From Sphingobacterium sp. lm-10 (GTDB lineage: Bacteria > Bacteroidota > Bacteroidia > Sphingobacteriales > Sphingobacteriaceae), in the NCBI RefSeq assembly GCF_023554555.1, contig NZ_JAMJWC010000002.1:806001-870000 (forward strand): a stretch of 64,000 nucleotides of DNA. Reading direction: 5' to 3'. Shown here one piece after another: positions 1 to 8,189 of this stretch. Each line of letters starts with the position of its first letter. Position 1 is the stretch's first letter. The notes below the pieces were generated by a model that had not been told where the DNA came from, searched no databases, and was given only the letters and a program-made list of their open reading frames with translations. Position numbers and translations under genes: made by a program.

Positions 1-1
1 C

Positions 2-112
2 TTTTTGCGCGCTTCTGGAGGAGATCCGATGGCAGAGAAAGTGATCGGCGATCTTCGTGACTTCTGTGCGCACTTTGCCGAAAAGATGGAAGTAATTGAG
101 CCTCAGAGCTAG
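2..112 (+). CDS. C-terminal end of an unidentified protein (5' truncated)
   Basis: An open frame enters from the left edge and ends at TAG (110-112), giving 36 residues that start FLRASGGDPM and end in EVIEPQS. The stretch after residue 10 looks helical and amphipathic. It lies 36 bases upstream of the EVE-domain gene on the same strand, so the two may be co-transcribed. The fragment is too short to assign to a family, and a chance open frame cannot be fully excluded. Confidence 0.5.
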   Translation, partial: FLRASGGDPMAEKVIGDLRDFCAHFAEKMEVIEPQS

Positions 113-148
113 GGAAGGAATCGTTAAAGCATTTATTCGTTGTAGCAT

Positions 149-556
149 ATGAATTACTTTTTAGTGAAATCAGAACCCTTCAAATACAGTTGGGAACAGT
201 TTAATAAGGATGGTGAAACCTTTTGGGACGGCGTACGCAACTATCAGGCGCGCAATAACATGAAAGCCATGCAGAAAGGTGATTTGGTTCTTTTCTATCA
301 CAGTAATGAAGGGAAAGAAGTCGTTGGAATGGCGAAGGTAGTGAAAGAATACTATCAGGATCCTACTACCGAAGATGAGAAATGGGTGGTGGTTGATTTG
401 GCACCAGTGCAATCTTTTGAACGCCCTGTAACGTTAGAAGCGATCAAAGCCGACAAAATGCTCGAAGATGTAGCCTTGGTAAGACAAGGTCGTCTATCTG
501 TGATGCCGCTCAAGCAAGCAGAATTTGACCGCATCGTAGAAATGGGGAATAGCTAA
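149..556 (+). CDS. EVE domain-containing protein (THYN1/YTH-like fold)
   Basis: The whole 135-residue protein is one EVE domain. It opens with MNYFLVKSEP, the usual start of the family, followed by the conserved W-D-G-V-R-N-Y-Q-A-R-N block near residues 26-36 and a G-D-L-V-L-F-Y-H strand near 44-51. EVE domains are PUA-like folds thought to bind modified bases in DNA or RNA; in bacteria they occur alone or fused to restriction enzymes. Here it stands alone, with no restriction gene nearby, so a nucleic-acid reader or housekeeping role is the reasonable inference. It converges on the thioesterase gene with six bases between the stops, which share one palindrome. Confidence 0.93.
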   Translation: MNYFLVKSEPFKYSWEQFNKDGETFWDGVRNYQARNNMKAMQKGDLVLFYHSNEGKEVVGMAKVVKEYYQDPTTEDEKWVVVDLAPVQSFERPVTLEAIKADKMLEDVALVRQGRLSVMPLKQAEFDRIVEMGNS

Positions 557-568
557 GCTTAGCTATTC
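547..568. terminator. palindrome shared by two convergent stop codons
   Basis: A 22-base perfect palindrome (GAATAGCTAAG and its complement) spans the TAA of the EVE gene (554-556) and the TAG of the thioesterase gene (563-565). The match continues three bases further on each side with one mismatch. No long T run follows on either strand, so it is a probable but not classical bidirectional terminator. Confidence 0.5.
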
Positions 569-1090
569 TCCTCTTTGAAACAGTTTAATCAGATCTTGTA
601 ATACTTCAGCATTTTCCGGTTTCAACTTTCCAGATAAGATCAGACGGAGCTCTCGTCTTTGTAGTGCAGAGGTATATAAGGTTTTTTCACCTTCAGTTTC
701 GGGAATAAGCATGGGCACCGCTTTGGGCTTTCCTTCTTCGTTCAATGCGACAAACGTATAGTATGCTTCATTGGACTTTTCCTTAGTGCCTTTCGGGAGA
801 TTTTGTGCAAAAACCTCCATACGTACCTCTAACGAGCTGTTAAAAGCCCGCGTAACCTGAGCTTTAATAGTGACCACTTCTCCTAACTTTACCGGCCTTT
901 TGAAAGATACATTATCTACCGATGCAGTTACCACCACATTATTACAATGTTTTTGTGCAGCCATCGCCGAACAGATATCCATCCAGTATAAGAGTTTTCC
1001 CCCCATCAGATTTCCAAATGTATTGGTGTCATTGGGAAGTACCAATTCGTTCATCTCTGTATACGAATGACTGGCTGATTTTGCTTGCAT
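563..1090 (-). CDS. acyl-CoA thioesterase, hotdog fold (YciA/BACH-like)
   Basis: The 175-residue protein has the hotdog thioesterase core. The block TFGNLMGGKLLYWMD at residues 24-38 carries the helix that faces the active site; Asn23 and Asp38 sit where the catalytic Asn and Asp of the BACH/YciA class lie. Strands VVTASVDNVSF and YYTFVAL follow. Members hydrolyse acyl-CoA to free acid and CoA in the cytoplasm and act as hexamers. A C-terminal extension of about 40 residues (ETEGEKTLYTSALQRRELR onward) is charged and helical. It is the last gene of the leftward block, 14 bases after the sugar reductase. Substrate chain length cannot be read from sequence. Confidence 0.9.
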   Translation of the reverse strand: MQAKSASHSYTEMNELVLPNDTNTFGNLMGGKLLYWMDICSAMAAQKHCNNVVVTASVDNVSFKRPVKLGEVVTIKAQVTRAFNSSLEVRMEVFAQNLPKGTKEKSNEAYYTFVALNEEGKPKAVPMLIPETEGEKTLYTSALQRRELRLILSGKLKPENAEVLQDLIKLFQRGE

Positions 1091-1104
1091 ATGTAATTTG
1101 AAAT

Positions 1105-2010
1105 TTAAATACTATTTAATTCTTCGTCGATCCTTTTCAAGGAAGTACGAAAAGCGGTAGGTGTATAGCCTAGTTCGGCTTTGGCTTTATCCAGTACAAA
1201 GCCTGTTTTTCGTGGCCTATTTTTGTCTTGGCCAATCTCTTTTGCCCTGATCGGTGTGATGAGTGTCTGATCTAAATTCCAAAAATGAGCTACTTCTTGT
1301 ACCACTTCTTGAATCGACATCATCTCTCCTCCACTAATGTGGTAGATTCCTTCTGCATGTTGCTTCGCAGCCAAATGACATGCTTCTACCAGATCTTCTA
1401 CCCAGGTAGGCATGCGCCATTGGTCGGAGACTACACGAATCGTTTCTTTGTTTGATAAAGCTTCCTTTGCCCAGATGACTAGATTACGTCCACTACTTCC
1501 TTTGTTTGGCGTGCCATATACTAGAATGGTGCGCAGAATGGCATGTCGGCATCCCGACTGCTGGAGTAGTTTTTCGGCGTCGATCTTGCTTTGCCCATAA
1601 GCATTACATGCGGTAGTAGGATCCGTTTCCAAATAAGATCCTTGCTTTCCATCGAACACAAAGTCGGTAGATAGAAAGGTGAGATGAATATCTTGTGCAT
1701 GCGCAACAGTTGCCAACTCACGGACGATATCGACATTAACGGTTTGACATTGGACAGGATCTTTTTCACATACATCCACACTACTTATAGCTGCTGTATG
1801 AATAATGTGGGTTGGTCGAAAGCTTTTGATCGTGTCGAGTAACGCGGATGGATCACTGAAATCAGCCTGCAAGAAATCATGCGAAATATCCTGACTAATA
1901 CGGTCCGGTGAGCCCGACGTGCAAAATAAGTGGTAACCAGACTCGGCGGCCAATCGCTTCACCAACTTTTGTCCAAGAAATCCGTTAGAACCTGTTACCA
2001 GTATGCGCAT
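1105..2010 (-). CDS. NAD(P)-dependent sugar reductase, RmlD-like SDR
   Basis: This is an extended short-chain dehydrogenase of 301 residues. The Rossmann motif GSNGFLG is at residues 7-13 and the catalytic Y138-x3-K142 pair (AYGQSK) is in place. FLSTDFVFDG at 112-121 is the typical RmlD active-site strand. RmlD enzymes reduce dTDP-4-dehydro-rhamnose, and close relatives act on other nucleotide sugars or form a methionine adenosyltransferase beta subunit. No rmlA, B or C is nearby, so the exact substrate is open. It follows the M28 peptidase gene by 20 bases and precedes the thioesterase by 14, suggesting one transcript. Confidence 0.85.
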   Translation of the reverse strand: MRILVTGSNGFLGQKLVKRLAAESGYHLFCTSGSPDRISQDISHDFLQADFSDPSALLDTIKSFRPTHIIHTAAISSVDVCEKDPVQCQTVNVDIVRELATVAHAQDIHLTFLSTDFVFDGKQGSYLETDPTTACNAYGQSKIDAEKLLQQSGCRHAILRTILVYGTPNKGSSGRNLVIWAKEALSNKETIRVVSDQWRMPTWVEDLVEACHLAAKQHAEGIYHISGGEMMSIQEVVQEVAHFWNLDQTLITPIRAKEIGQDKNRPRKTGFVLDKAKAELGYTPTAFRTSLKRIDEELNSI

Positions 2011-2030
2011 TGATTGTGAGATTTAAAGGT

Positions 2031-2978
2031 TTAATTGGTCCATTGAAAAGGCATCTCCGCAACGCTCATGGATCGGTCAATCACTTTTATCTCCAGATCT
2101 ACGATTGATTGTAGCGCTTTGTAATCAATTTTATCCGGGTCATCGCTAGCCATGTGGTAGTCAGGGTGTCCGCCGGTATGAAAGAAGAGTACCGGGATAT
2201 TTTTCTTATAAAAAGAAGTTTGGTCTGATCCGCCATTCCCATCTTTGCTTGTATAGAATTTAATATTACTCGTCACCCCGTCAAAGATCTCCACAAATGC
2301 AGGGCTGGTGCCATGTCCGATGATAGCTAAACCATTGTCCGTCTGATAGCGACCAATCATATCCATGTTTAGCATCCAGTGAATCTGATTTAGAGGAATC
2401 GTGGGGTTATTCGTAAAATGTTTGGAGCCTAACAGACCGAGTTCCTCTGCGCCGAAGGCAATGAAGAGCATGTTGAATGGCTCTTGCACTTCGTTTTGAC
2501 TGTAGTGCCGCGCCAGCTCCAACAACCCGGCTACGCCGGATGCATTGTCGTCCGCTCCGTTATGAATCTCTCCAATATGTAGCGTGTCGCGCGATCCTCC
2601 AATTTTGCCGTGCCCAAGATGATCATAATGCGCACCGATAACAATCGTTTTGGCAGCACCATTATCCAGAAATCCAATAATATTGGCGGCATTACGCAAA
2701 GAGTCATTAACAGGTACCCGGGTAATTTTAGCGGTAAAATCCTGTCGATAACCTTCTGTGCCTTTTGGTTGGAGTCCGTATTTTTTGAAGGCCTCTTGGA
2801 TGTATTGCGCTGCCTGCTCTACTTCAGCACTGCCCGTCTCCCGTCCCCTCATTTCATCAGAAGCCAGATAGTAGATATGTTGTTTCAAGATAGCCTTACT
2901 GGCCTGTCCGAATACAGCAGTCGTACTGATGAACAATAGTAGGGCAGTCGTCCAGGAAAATAAGTGAGAGAAAGTCAT
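2031..2978 (-). CDS. secreted M28-family metallopeptidase (315 aa)
   Basis: A signal peptide (hydrophobic residues 10-24, cleavage likely after VFGQ) precedes an M28 aminopeptidase domain. The metal ligands of the family are visible: H117 in GAHYDHLG, D143 in HNGADDNASG, E178-E179 in GAEELGLLG, D206 in NMDMIGR, and H275 in DYHMASDD. Such enzymes use two zinc ions to remove N-terminal residues from peptides outside the cytoplasm. It is short for the class and has no PA domain, unlike the second M28 enzyme at 34915-36501. It lies 24 bases after lspA, in the same direction. Confidence 0.92.
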   Translation of the reverse strand: MTFSHLFSWTTALLLFISTTAVFGQASKAILKQHIYYLASDEMRGRETGSAEVEQAAQYIQEAFKKYGLQPKGTEGYRQDFTAKITRVPVNDSLRNAANIIGFLDNGAAKTIVIGAHYDHLGHGKIGGSRDTLHIGEIHNGADDNASGVAGLLELARHYSQNEVQEPFNMLFIAFGAEELGLLGSKHFTNNPTIPLNQIHWMLNMDMIGRYQTDNGLAIIGHGTSPAFVEIFDGVTSNIKFYTSKDGNGGSDQTSFYKKNIPVLFFHTGGHPDYHMASDDPDKIDYKALQSIVDLEIKVIDRSMSVAEMPFQWTN

Positions 2979-3002
2979 ATAGCGTTCTTTGGAAATACTG
3001 TT

Positions 3003-3653
3003 TTAGTGTTCAACCACGCTGGCTTTCTGCTCGGCTTGCTGTGCTTCTTCGTCCTTAAAATATCGTTTCTGAAAGATTAAGATGAGAAATACACCTACCG
3101 ATATCGCGGAGTCTGCTACATTAAATACGGGACTAAAGAACAAAAAGTGCTCTCCTCCCCAAACAGGGAACCAGGTTGGGAATGTGCCTTCGAAAAGAGG
3201 GAAGTACAGCATATCCACCACTTTCCCGTGAAACCACGGAGCGTAGCCACCTCCGGCTGGGAATAGTTCTGCTTTTTGATAGAAGGTACTTTCGCTAAAG
3301 ATGCGTCCATAGAATACGCTATCGATGATATTACCCATAGCTCCTGCCATGATTAATGCCACATTCAGGATAAAGCCTTTGTGGTAATTATTTTTGATCA
3401 TATGATGCAGGCCGTACCCAATACCGCATATGGCAGCAATACGAAATAAGGTAAGCAGTAGCTTGCCATAGTCACCACCGAACTCCATGCCCCAAGCCAT
3501 ACCATTGTTTTCGATAAAATGGATTAAGAACTTATCGCCGAGCACAGGGATATCCTGTCCGATAGTCATACTCAGCTTTACCCAGAATTTGGAAAGCTGA
3601 TCGATAAGTAATAGCGCAAAAATTAAAAGTAAAGGACGTAAGTAGGCTTTCAT
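3003..3653 (-). CDS. lspA: lipoprotein signal peptidase (signal peptidase II)
   Basis: This is the aspartyl protease that cleaves prolipoproteins in the inner membrane. Four hydrophobic segments are visible, with the catalytic aspartates in AMGNIIDS and FNVADSAIS. The start is set at ATG 3653 (MKAYLRP), because the upstream in-frame codons belong to the leader and a -7 box lies at 3681-3688. At about 216 residues it is longer than the usual 160-170. The extra sequence is a periplasmic insert rich in aromatics and glycine between the two catalytic motifs (from FSESTFYQKAE to GGEHFLFFSP), as expected for Bacteroidota. Many lipoprotein genes in this window supply its substrates. Confidence 0.96.
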   Translation of the reverse strand: MKAYLRPLLLIFALLLIDQLSKFWVKLSMTIGQDIPVLGDKFLIHFIENNGMAWGMEFGGDYGKLLLTLFRIAAICGIGYGLHHMIKNNYHKGFILNVALIMAGAMGNIIDSVFYGRIFSESTFYQKAELFPAGGGYAPWFHGKVVDMLYFPLFEGTFPTWFPVWGGEHFLFFSPVFNVADSAISVGVFLILIFQKRYFKDEEAQQAEQKASVVEH

Positions 3654-3670
3654 GTATATATACAAAACAG

Positions 3671-3736
3671 TAAAACTGTCCAAATATAGGAGTCTACTCT
3701 GATAAATAGTAAACTCCGGCCATTTGGACAGTTTTA
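3671..3736 (-). terminator. long hairpin between traR/dksA-like gene and lspA
   Basis: A perfect 15-base inverted repeat (TAAAACTGTCCAAAT at 3671-3685 and its complement at 3722-3736) encloses a 36-base loop. The loop holds a second, smaller repeat (GGAGT 3689-3693, ACTCC 3713-3717). It lies after the TraR/DksA-like stop and before lspA, and probably ends or slows transcription from ileS. The lspA -7 box lies in one arm. Confidence 0.6.
3681..3688 (-). promoter_or_regulatory. -7 box for lspA (TATATTTG)
   Basis: The minus strand reads TATATTTG, a full match to the Bacteroidota -7 consensus TAnnTTTG, 27 bases upstream of the lspA ATG. No TTG was found at the expected -33 distance. The box is inside the arm of the hairpin at 3671-3736. 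Confidence 0.55.
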
Positions 3737-3753
3737 AATTGTAAAATTAATGT

Positions 3754-4137
3754 CTAGTATTGCTTGTTTTTCGCTTCGATACTTAATGTAGTATGTGGTA
3801 CTGCTTTCAAGCGCTCCTTCTGAATTAGCTTTCCTGTCTCACGACACACACCATAGGTCTTATTTTCTATACGTACCAAGGCAGCTTCCAGATTGTCGAT
3901 AAACTTCTTTTGACGAGCCGCTAACTGATTGATCTGTTCTTTCTCTAAAGTGGCAGAGCCATCTTCCAAGGTTTTGTACGTGCCAGCGGTATCATCTGTA
4001 CCATTCGCATTGCTATTGCTTAACGATTTGGTCAAGGAAGAAAGTTCCTCTTTAGCTACGCGTAGTTTTTCAAGAATTATTGCTTTAAATTCTTGAAGTT
4101 CCGCGTCGCCATAACGTGTTTTTTCAAATTTTTCCAT
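3754..4137 (-). CDS. TraR/DksA-family protein with degenerate zinc finger
   Basis: The 127-residue protein has the DksA-like layout: a long charged coiled coil (about 11-95) and a short C-terminal finger region. DksA proteins enter the RNA polymerase secondary channel, and many Bacteroidota members look like this one. The finger is degenerate: C98 in YGVCRETGKLI is the only cysteine, and the other three zinc ligands are replaced. It therefore probably folds without zinc. The gene starts 3 bases after the ileS stop, so the two are almost certainly co-transcribed. The function (transcription regulator or ribosome-associated factor) is inferred from family only. Confidence 0.88.
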   Translation of the reverse strand: MEKFEKTRYGDAELQEFKAIILEKLRVAKEELSSLTKSLSNSNANGTDDTAGTYKTLEDGSATLEKEQINQLAARQKKFIDNLEAALVRIENKTYGVCRETGKLIQKERLKAVPHTTLSIEAKNKQY

Positions 4138-4140
4138 AAT

Positions 4141-7100
4141 TTAATTTTTTTCAACCAATAGCAATAAATTCTTTTCGTCTATCTCAACGCTGTCTCCTAC
4201 AGAAATACTGCCAAAGTTGAGGGCGTCTGCTAAAATCTCGGTGCAAATATACGACAAATTATCGGTAACCGCTTCTCTGATTTCTGTGTTGTCACTGATA
4301 GTCACTGTGATACGATCGGTTACTGCAAATCCCTTATCCTTGCGAATATTTTGAATTCTATTGATCAATTCCCTTGCAAGACCCTCTTTCCGCAATTCTG
4401 GCGTGATATGTACGTCTAACGCCACCGTGAGCCTTCCTAAATTGGCCACTTGCCAGCCCTCTACATCCTCGGCAATGATCTCCACATCTTCAAGCGTGAT
4501 GGTATAGGGTAGGTTGTTCAACACCAGTTGATTGTTGGTTTCTAGATGCTGAATATCTTCCGCGCTGAATGCCTGAATAGCGGCAGCAACCGTCTTCATA
4601 TCCTTTCCAACTTTAGCGCCCAAAGCCTTAAAATTCGGTTTAATTTTTTTCTTAATAATACCAGTTGTATCTGTGATGAAATTAATTTGCTTAATATTCG
4701 TCTCTGATAAAATCAACTCCTGTACCTTTTCTACTTTCTCTTGGAAAGCGCTATCTAGCACGGGCAACAAAATTTTCTCTAAAGGCTGACGTACGTTGAT
4801 ACCGGTTTTCTTACGCAGGGATAAGGTGAGCGAAGATACATCCTGTGCTAAGCGCATGCGTTCTTCAAGATCTGTATCGATCACGTCGGTGCTGAATAAT
4901 GGGAAATCGGCTAAATGCACGGATTCAAACGACTCCTTTTTTGTCGCATTATTTAGATCCAGATATAAGTTGTCTGCAAAGAATGGTGCAATTGGAGCAA
5001 TCAGTTTAGAAAGGGTGTCCAAACAGGTATACAGCGTTTGGTAAGCAGAAATCTTATCGGCACTATACTCCCCTTTCCAGAAGCGACGACGACATAAGCG
5101 GACGTACCAGTTGCTCAGGTTTTCATCCACAAAGGTTTGTATGGCCCGTGCTGCTTTGGTTGGCTCGTAGTCATTATAATATCTGTCTACTTCCTGCGTT
5201 AAGCTGTGTAGCAACGATAATACCCAACGGTCGATCTCGGGGCGTTGCGCTAAAGCGATATCCGGTTCGCTGTAAGAGAATTGGTCGATATTCGCATACA
5301 GCGCAAAAAAGGCATAGGTATTATAGATGGTGCCGAAGAATTTGCGACGCACTTCATCTAATCCTTCTTCGTTGAATTTTAAGTTTTCCCATGGTGATGC
5401 ATTGCTGATCATGTACCAGCGTGTGGCATCTGCACTGTATTTTTCCAGGGTGCTGAATGGATCAACAGCATTGCCCAATCGTTTGGACATCTTGTTGCCA
5501 TTTTTATCCAATACCAAGCCGTTGGAAATGACATTCTTGAATGCGACCGAATCCTTGACCATGGTAGATATCGCATGCAGGGTGAAAAACCAACCACGTG
5601 TCTGGTCAACCCCTTCGGCAATAAAATCTGCTGGGAAAGCATTTAAAAAATCTGGATGGAAAGGGAAGTCCTCGCCAGCGGCAAGCTTCTCCTGATCCAA
5701 TCCCCATTGTGCATAAGGCATGGCTCCTGAATCGAACCATACGTCAATCAAATCCGGCTCCCGGAATAGCTTCTGTCCGCCATCAGATACCAATATAATA
5801 TCATCCACATAAGGACGGTGCAGATCCAGTTCTTCGGTGCCAAACTTATCCAAATACGATTGATTGACCGCTTTCTCATTAGCGGTTAACACTTCTGATT
5901 GCACAGCGGTCTCCAAACGTGTCTTTAGTTCTGTAATGGAGCCGATACAGATCTCTTCATTTTCATCTTCACTGCGCCAAATCGGAAGGGGAGTACCCCA
6001 GTAACGCGAACGAGACAGGTTCCAGTCTACTAAATTTTCCAACCAATTGCCAAAACGTCCTGTTCCGGTGGCCTCTGGCTTCCAATTGATGGTTTTATTC
6101 AACGCGACCAAACGATCTTTCACCGCGGTCGTGCGGATGAACCAGCTATCCAGCGGGTAATATAAGATCGGTTTATCCGTCCGCCAACAATGCGGGTAGG
6201 TGTGTTCGTATTTCTTGACGTCAAATGCTTTATTTTCTTCCTTGAGCTTGATCGCAATCAAGACATCTGTCGGGCGGAAGTCTTTATCAGCACGTTCTTC
6301 GTTGGTGTAATATTCTTCTTTAACAAAGCGGCCAGCGAAGTCGGTAATTTCTTTTACAAAACGACCCGTGCGATCTACCGTAGGCACATCCTTGCCATTT
6401 TCATCTTTCACCAAAATAGCGGGCACACCGTGTTCTTTGGCTACCCGAAAATCGTCCGCTCCATACGTAGGAGAGGCATGTACAATACCAGTACCATCTT
6501 CCGTCGTAACGAAATCTCCGGGAATTACGCGGAAGGCTTTTTCGATCAATTCATCCGAAGTGATGTAGGGCATGAGCTGAAGATAGCGTAATCCAACCAA
6601 TTGCTCGCCTTTGAATGTGGCGGCAATTTCCCAAGGGATTACTTTGTCGCCCAGTTTGTAATCCGGAAACGATGCATCCTTTCCTTCGGCTTTGAAGTGT
6701 TTGTTAATCAAGTTTTGCGCTAGCACAACAGAAACCGGCTCACCCGTATACTGGTTGAACGTACGCACCTTTACATAGTCAATATTTTTACCCACGACCA
6801 AAGCCGTGTTGGACGGCAAGGTCCACGGCGTGGTGGTCCAGGCGATGAAAGCGACATCTTCTTCCGGGGTTTCTGCCAAGGTGTCCATCAATGGGTGAAC
6901 CTGCGCTTTGTCTAGGCGAAATTGCGCGACGATCGTCGTATCTTTCACATCCTGATAAGTGCCCGGCTGGTTCAGCTCATGCGAGCTTAATCCTGTTCCC
7001 GCCGCAGGAGAATAGGGTTGTATGGTATATCCCTTGTATAAATATCCTTTTTTATACAGTTTCTGCAAGAGAAACCATAATGTTTCGATATAGCTGTTTT

Positions 7101-7551
7101 TGTACGTAATATATGGATTTTCCAGATCGACCCAGTAGCCCATTTTCATAGTCAGGTCGTTCCATACATCCGTATAACGCATTACCTCGTTTCTACATGC
7201 TTCGTTGTAGGCTTCTACGCTGATTTTTTTACCGATATCTTCCTTGGTAATACCTAGCGTTTTTTCCACCGCCAATTCTATCGGCAAACCATGTGTATCC
7301 CAGCCGCCCTTACGTTTGACCTGAAAACCTTTTAAGGTCTTATAACGACAGAATATATCCTTAATAGCTCGCGCCATTACATGGTGGATGCCGGGCATAC
7401 CATTAGCAGATGGAGGACCTTCGTAGAAAGTATAAGGCTTGCTGGCAGGACGGTTAGAAATACTTTTTTCGAAGATTTTGTCGGTTTCCCAACGCTTCAA
7501 TACTTCTTTTCCGATTTCGGGCAAGTTCAACTGTTTATATTCTTTGTACAT
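4141..7551 (-). CDS. ileS: isoleucyl-tRNA synthetase (IleRS2-like, KMSKR type)
   Basis: This class I synthetase charges tRNA-Ile. The nucleotide-binding HIGH-like motif is in GPPSANGMPGIHH near residue 50. The CP1 editing domain follows, with TTPWTLPSNTA. The second signature is NGNKMSKRLGN. The anticodon-binding and C-terminal domains complete about 1136 residues. The KMSKR form, the length and the lack of a C-terminal zinc-finger cysteine cluster resemble the eukaryote-like IleRS2 class rather than the shorter KMSKS bacterial class. The start is taken at ATG 7551 (MYKEYKQLNL), where family members begin; an upstream in-frame codon at 7566 adds only MISTV. It leads the ileS-traR block. Confidence 0.97.
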   Translation of the reverse strand: MYKEYKQLNLPEIGKEVLKRWETDKIFEKSISNRPASKPYTFYEGPPSANGMPGIHHVMARAIKDIFCRYKTLKGFQVKRKGGWDTHGLPIELAVEKTLGITKEDIGKKISVEAYNEACRNEVMRYTDVWNDLTMKMGYWVDLENPYITYKNSYIETLWFLLQKLYKKGYLYKGYTIQPYSPAAGTGLSSHELNQPGTYQDVKDTTIVAQFRLDKAQVHPLMDTLAETPEEDVAFIAWTTTPWTLPSNTALVVGKNIDYVKVRTFNQYTGEPVSVVLAQNLINKHFKAEGKDASFPDYKLGDKVIPWEIAATFKGEQLVGLRYLQLMPYITSDELIEKAFRVIPGDFVTTEDGTGIVHASPTYGADDFRVAKEHGVPAILVKDENGKDVPTVDRTGRFVKEITDFAGRFVKEEYYTNEERADKDFRPTDVLIAIKLKEENKAFDVKKYEHTYPHCWRTDKPILYYPLDSWFIRTTAVKDRLVALNKTINWKPEATGTGRFGNWLENLVDWNLSRSRYWGTPLPIWRSEDENEEICIGSITELKTRLETAVQSEVLTANEKAVNQSYLDKFGTEELDLHRPYVDDIILVSDGGQKLFREPDLIDVWFDSGAMPYAQWGLDQEKLAAGEDFPFHPDFLNAFPADFIAEGVDQTRGWFFTLHAISTMVKDSVAFKNVISNGLVLDKNGNKMSKRLGNAVDPFSTLEKYSADATRWYMISNASPWENLKFNEEGLDEVRRKFFGTIYNTYAFFALYANIDQFSYSEPDIALAQRPEIDRWVLSLLHSLTQEVDRYYNDYEPTKAARAIQTFVDENLSNWYVRLCRRRFWKGEYSADKISAYQTLYTCLDTLSKLIAPIAPFFADNLYLDLNNATKKESFESVHLADFPLFSTDVIDTDLEERMRLAQDVSSLTLSLRKKTGINVRQPLEKILLPVLDSAFQEKVEKVQELILSETNIKQINFITDTTGIIKKKIKPNFKALGAKVGKDMKTVAAAIQAFSAEDIQHLETNNQLVLNNLPYTITLEDVEIIAEDVEGWQVANLGRLTVALDVHITPELRKEGLARELINRIQNIRKDKGFAVTDRITVTISDNTEIREAVTDNLSYICTEILADALNFGSISVGDSVEIDEKNLLLLVEKN

Positions 7552-7744
7552 AACTGTGGATATCAATTTACAAGGGCGCTAATTTACATAATTTCGTCGA
7601 AAGGATAAACTGATCCGTGGTGAGGATTTCGCCTGTAAAATCGGCGCTACGTGGATCATTAATTATCGCTATTTTGATTTGGTGATTATTTTTTCGAATG
7701 TATCTGCTTTATTTATTTGCAAAGAACAGTAATCCAATTCAATG

Positions 7745-7759
7745 TGATTCCAAAAATCA
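7745..7759. promoter_or_regulatory. candidate operator upstream of the copper cassette
   Basis: A short inverted repeat (TGATT, five bases, AATCA) lies directly upstream of the -7 box of the cassette, where a repressor or activator could act. The arms are only five bases, so chance is possible. Confidence 0.25.
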
Positions 7760-7760
7760 T

Positions 7761-7768
7761 TATATTTG
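7761..7768 (+). promoter_or_regulatory. -7 box of the copper cassette (TATATTTG)
   Basis: This is a full TAnnTTTG match that ends seven bases before the ATG at 7776. Transcription would start at or next to the start codon, giving an mRNA with almost no leader. Confidence 0.55.
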
Positions 7769-7775
7769 TCTATAG

Positions 7776-8183
7776 ATGCTAGGGAAAGCTGTCATATTAC
7801 TTATAGTGGCATTTGGGTTTTTATTTGCTCCAATGGAAATTTTGGCCTGCGGCAAATCTTCCGAAATGGAGAAGTCTTGTTGCGCCCAGCAGGATCAAGA
7901 TCGTGGGAGGTTGGATAGCGACCATCCTGCTATGGTAGGAGATCAAAAACATACTTGTGATCATCCGATCGAAGACGGCAGTCAGAAATCTGATTGTAAC
8001 GGACATTGTCAACATTCATCTTGTCATTGTGTAACTTTTCATCTAACTCAGGTGATCATTCCACCTCATATGCACTCGGAATGCCAATCCTTCTTCTACA
8101 AGAAAAAAGATAAGTTTATATATACTAAAGCCAATACATCCTCCGGCTTTTGTTCTATTTGGCAGCCGCCGAAAATAGGTTAA
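7776..8183 (+). CDS. small exported Cys/His-rich protein, first gene of copper cassette
   Basis: The 135-residue protein starts with a hydrophobic export signal (residues 4-23) followed by ILACGKSSEMEKSCC. The mature part is rich in possible metal ligands: ten cysteines (25, 35, 36, 61, 74, 78, 83, 85, 103, 126) and nine histidines, with a dense CNGHCQHSSCHC cluster at 74-85. I do not recognise a named family. C25 after ILA could be a lipobox cysteine. The gene precedes the HMA/DUF3347 protein and the multicopper oxidase, so a periplasmic metal-binding or metal-delivery role is inferred, not shown. Confidence 0.7.
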   Translation: MLGKAVILLIVAFGFLFAPMEILACGKSSEMEKSCCAQQDQDRGRLDSDHPAMVGDQKHTCDHPIEDGSQKSDCNGHCQHSSCHCVTFHLTQVIIPPHMHSECQSFFYKKKDKFIYTKANTSSGFCSIWQPPKIG

Positions 8184-8189
8184 TTTTTA

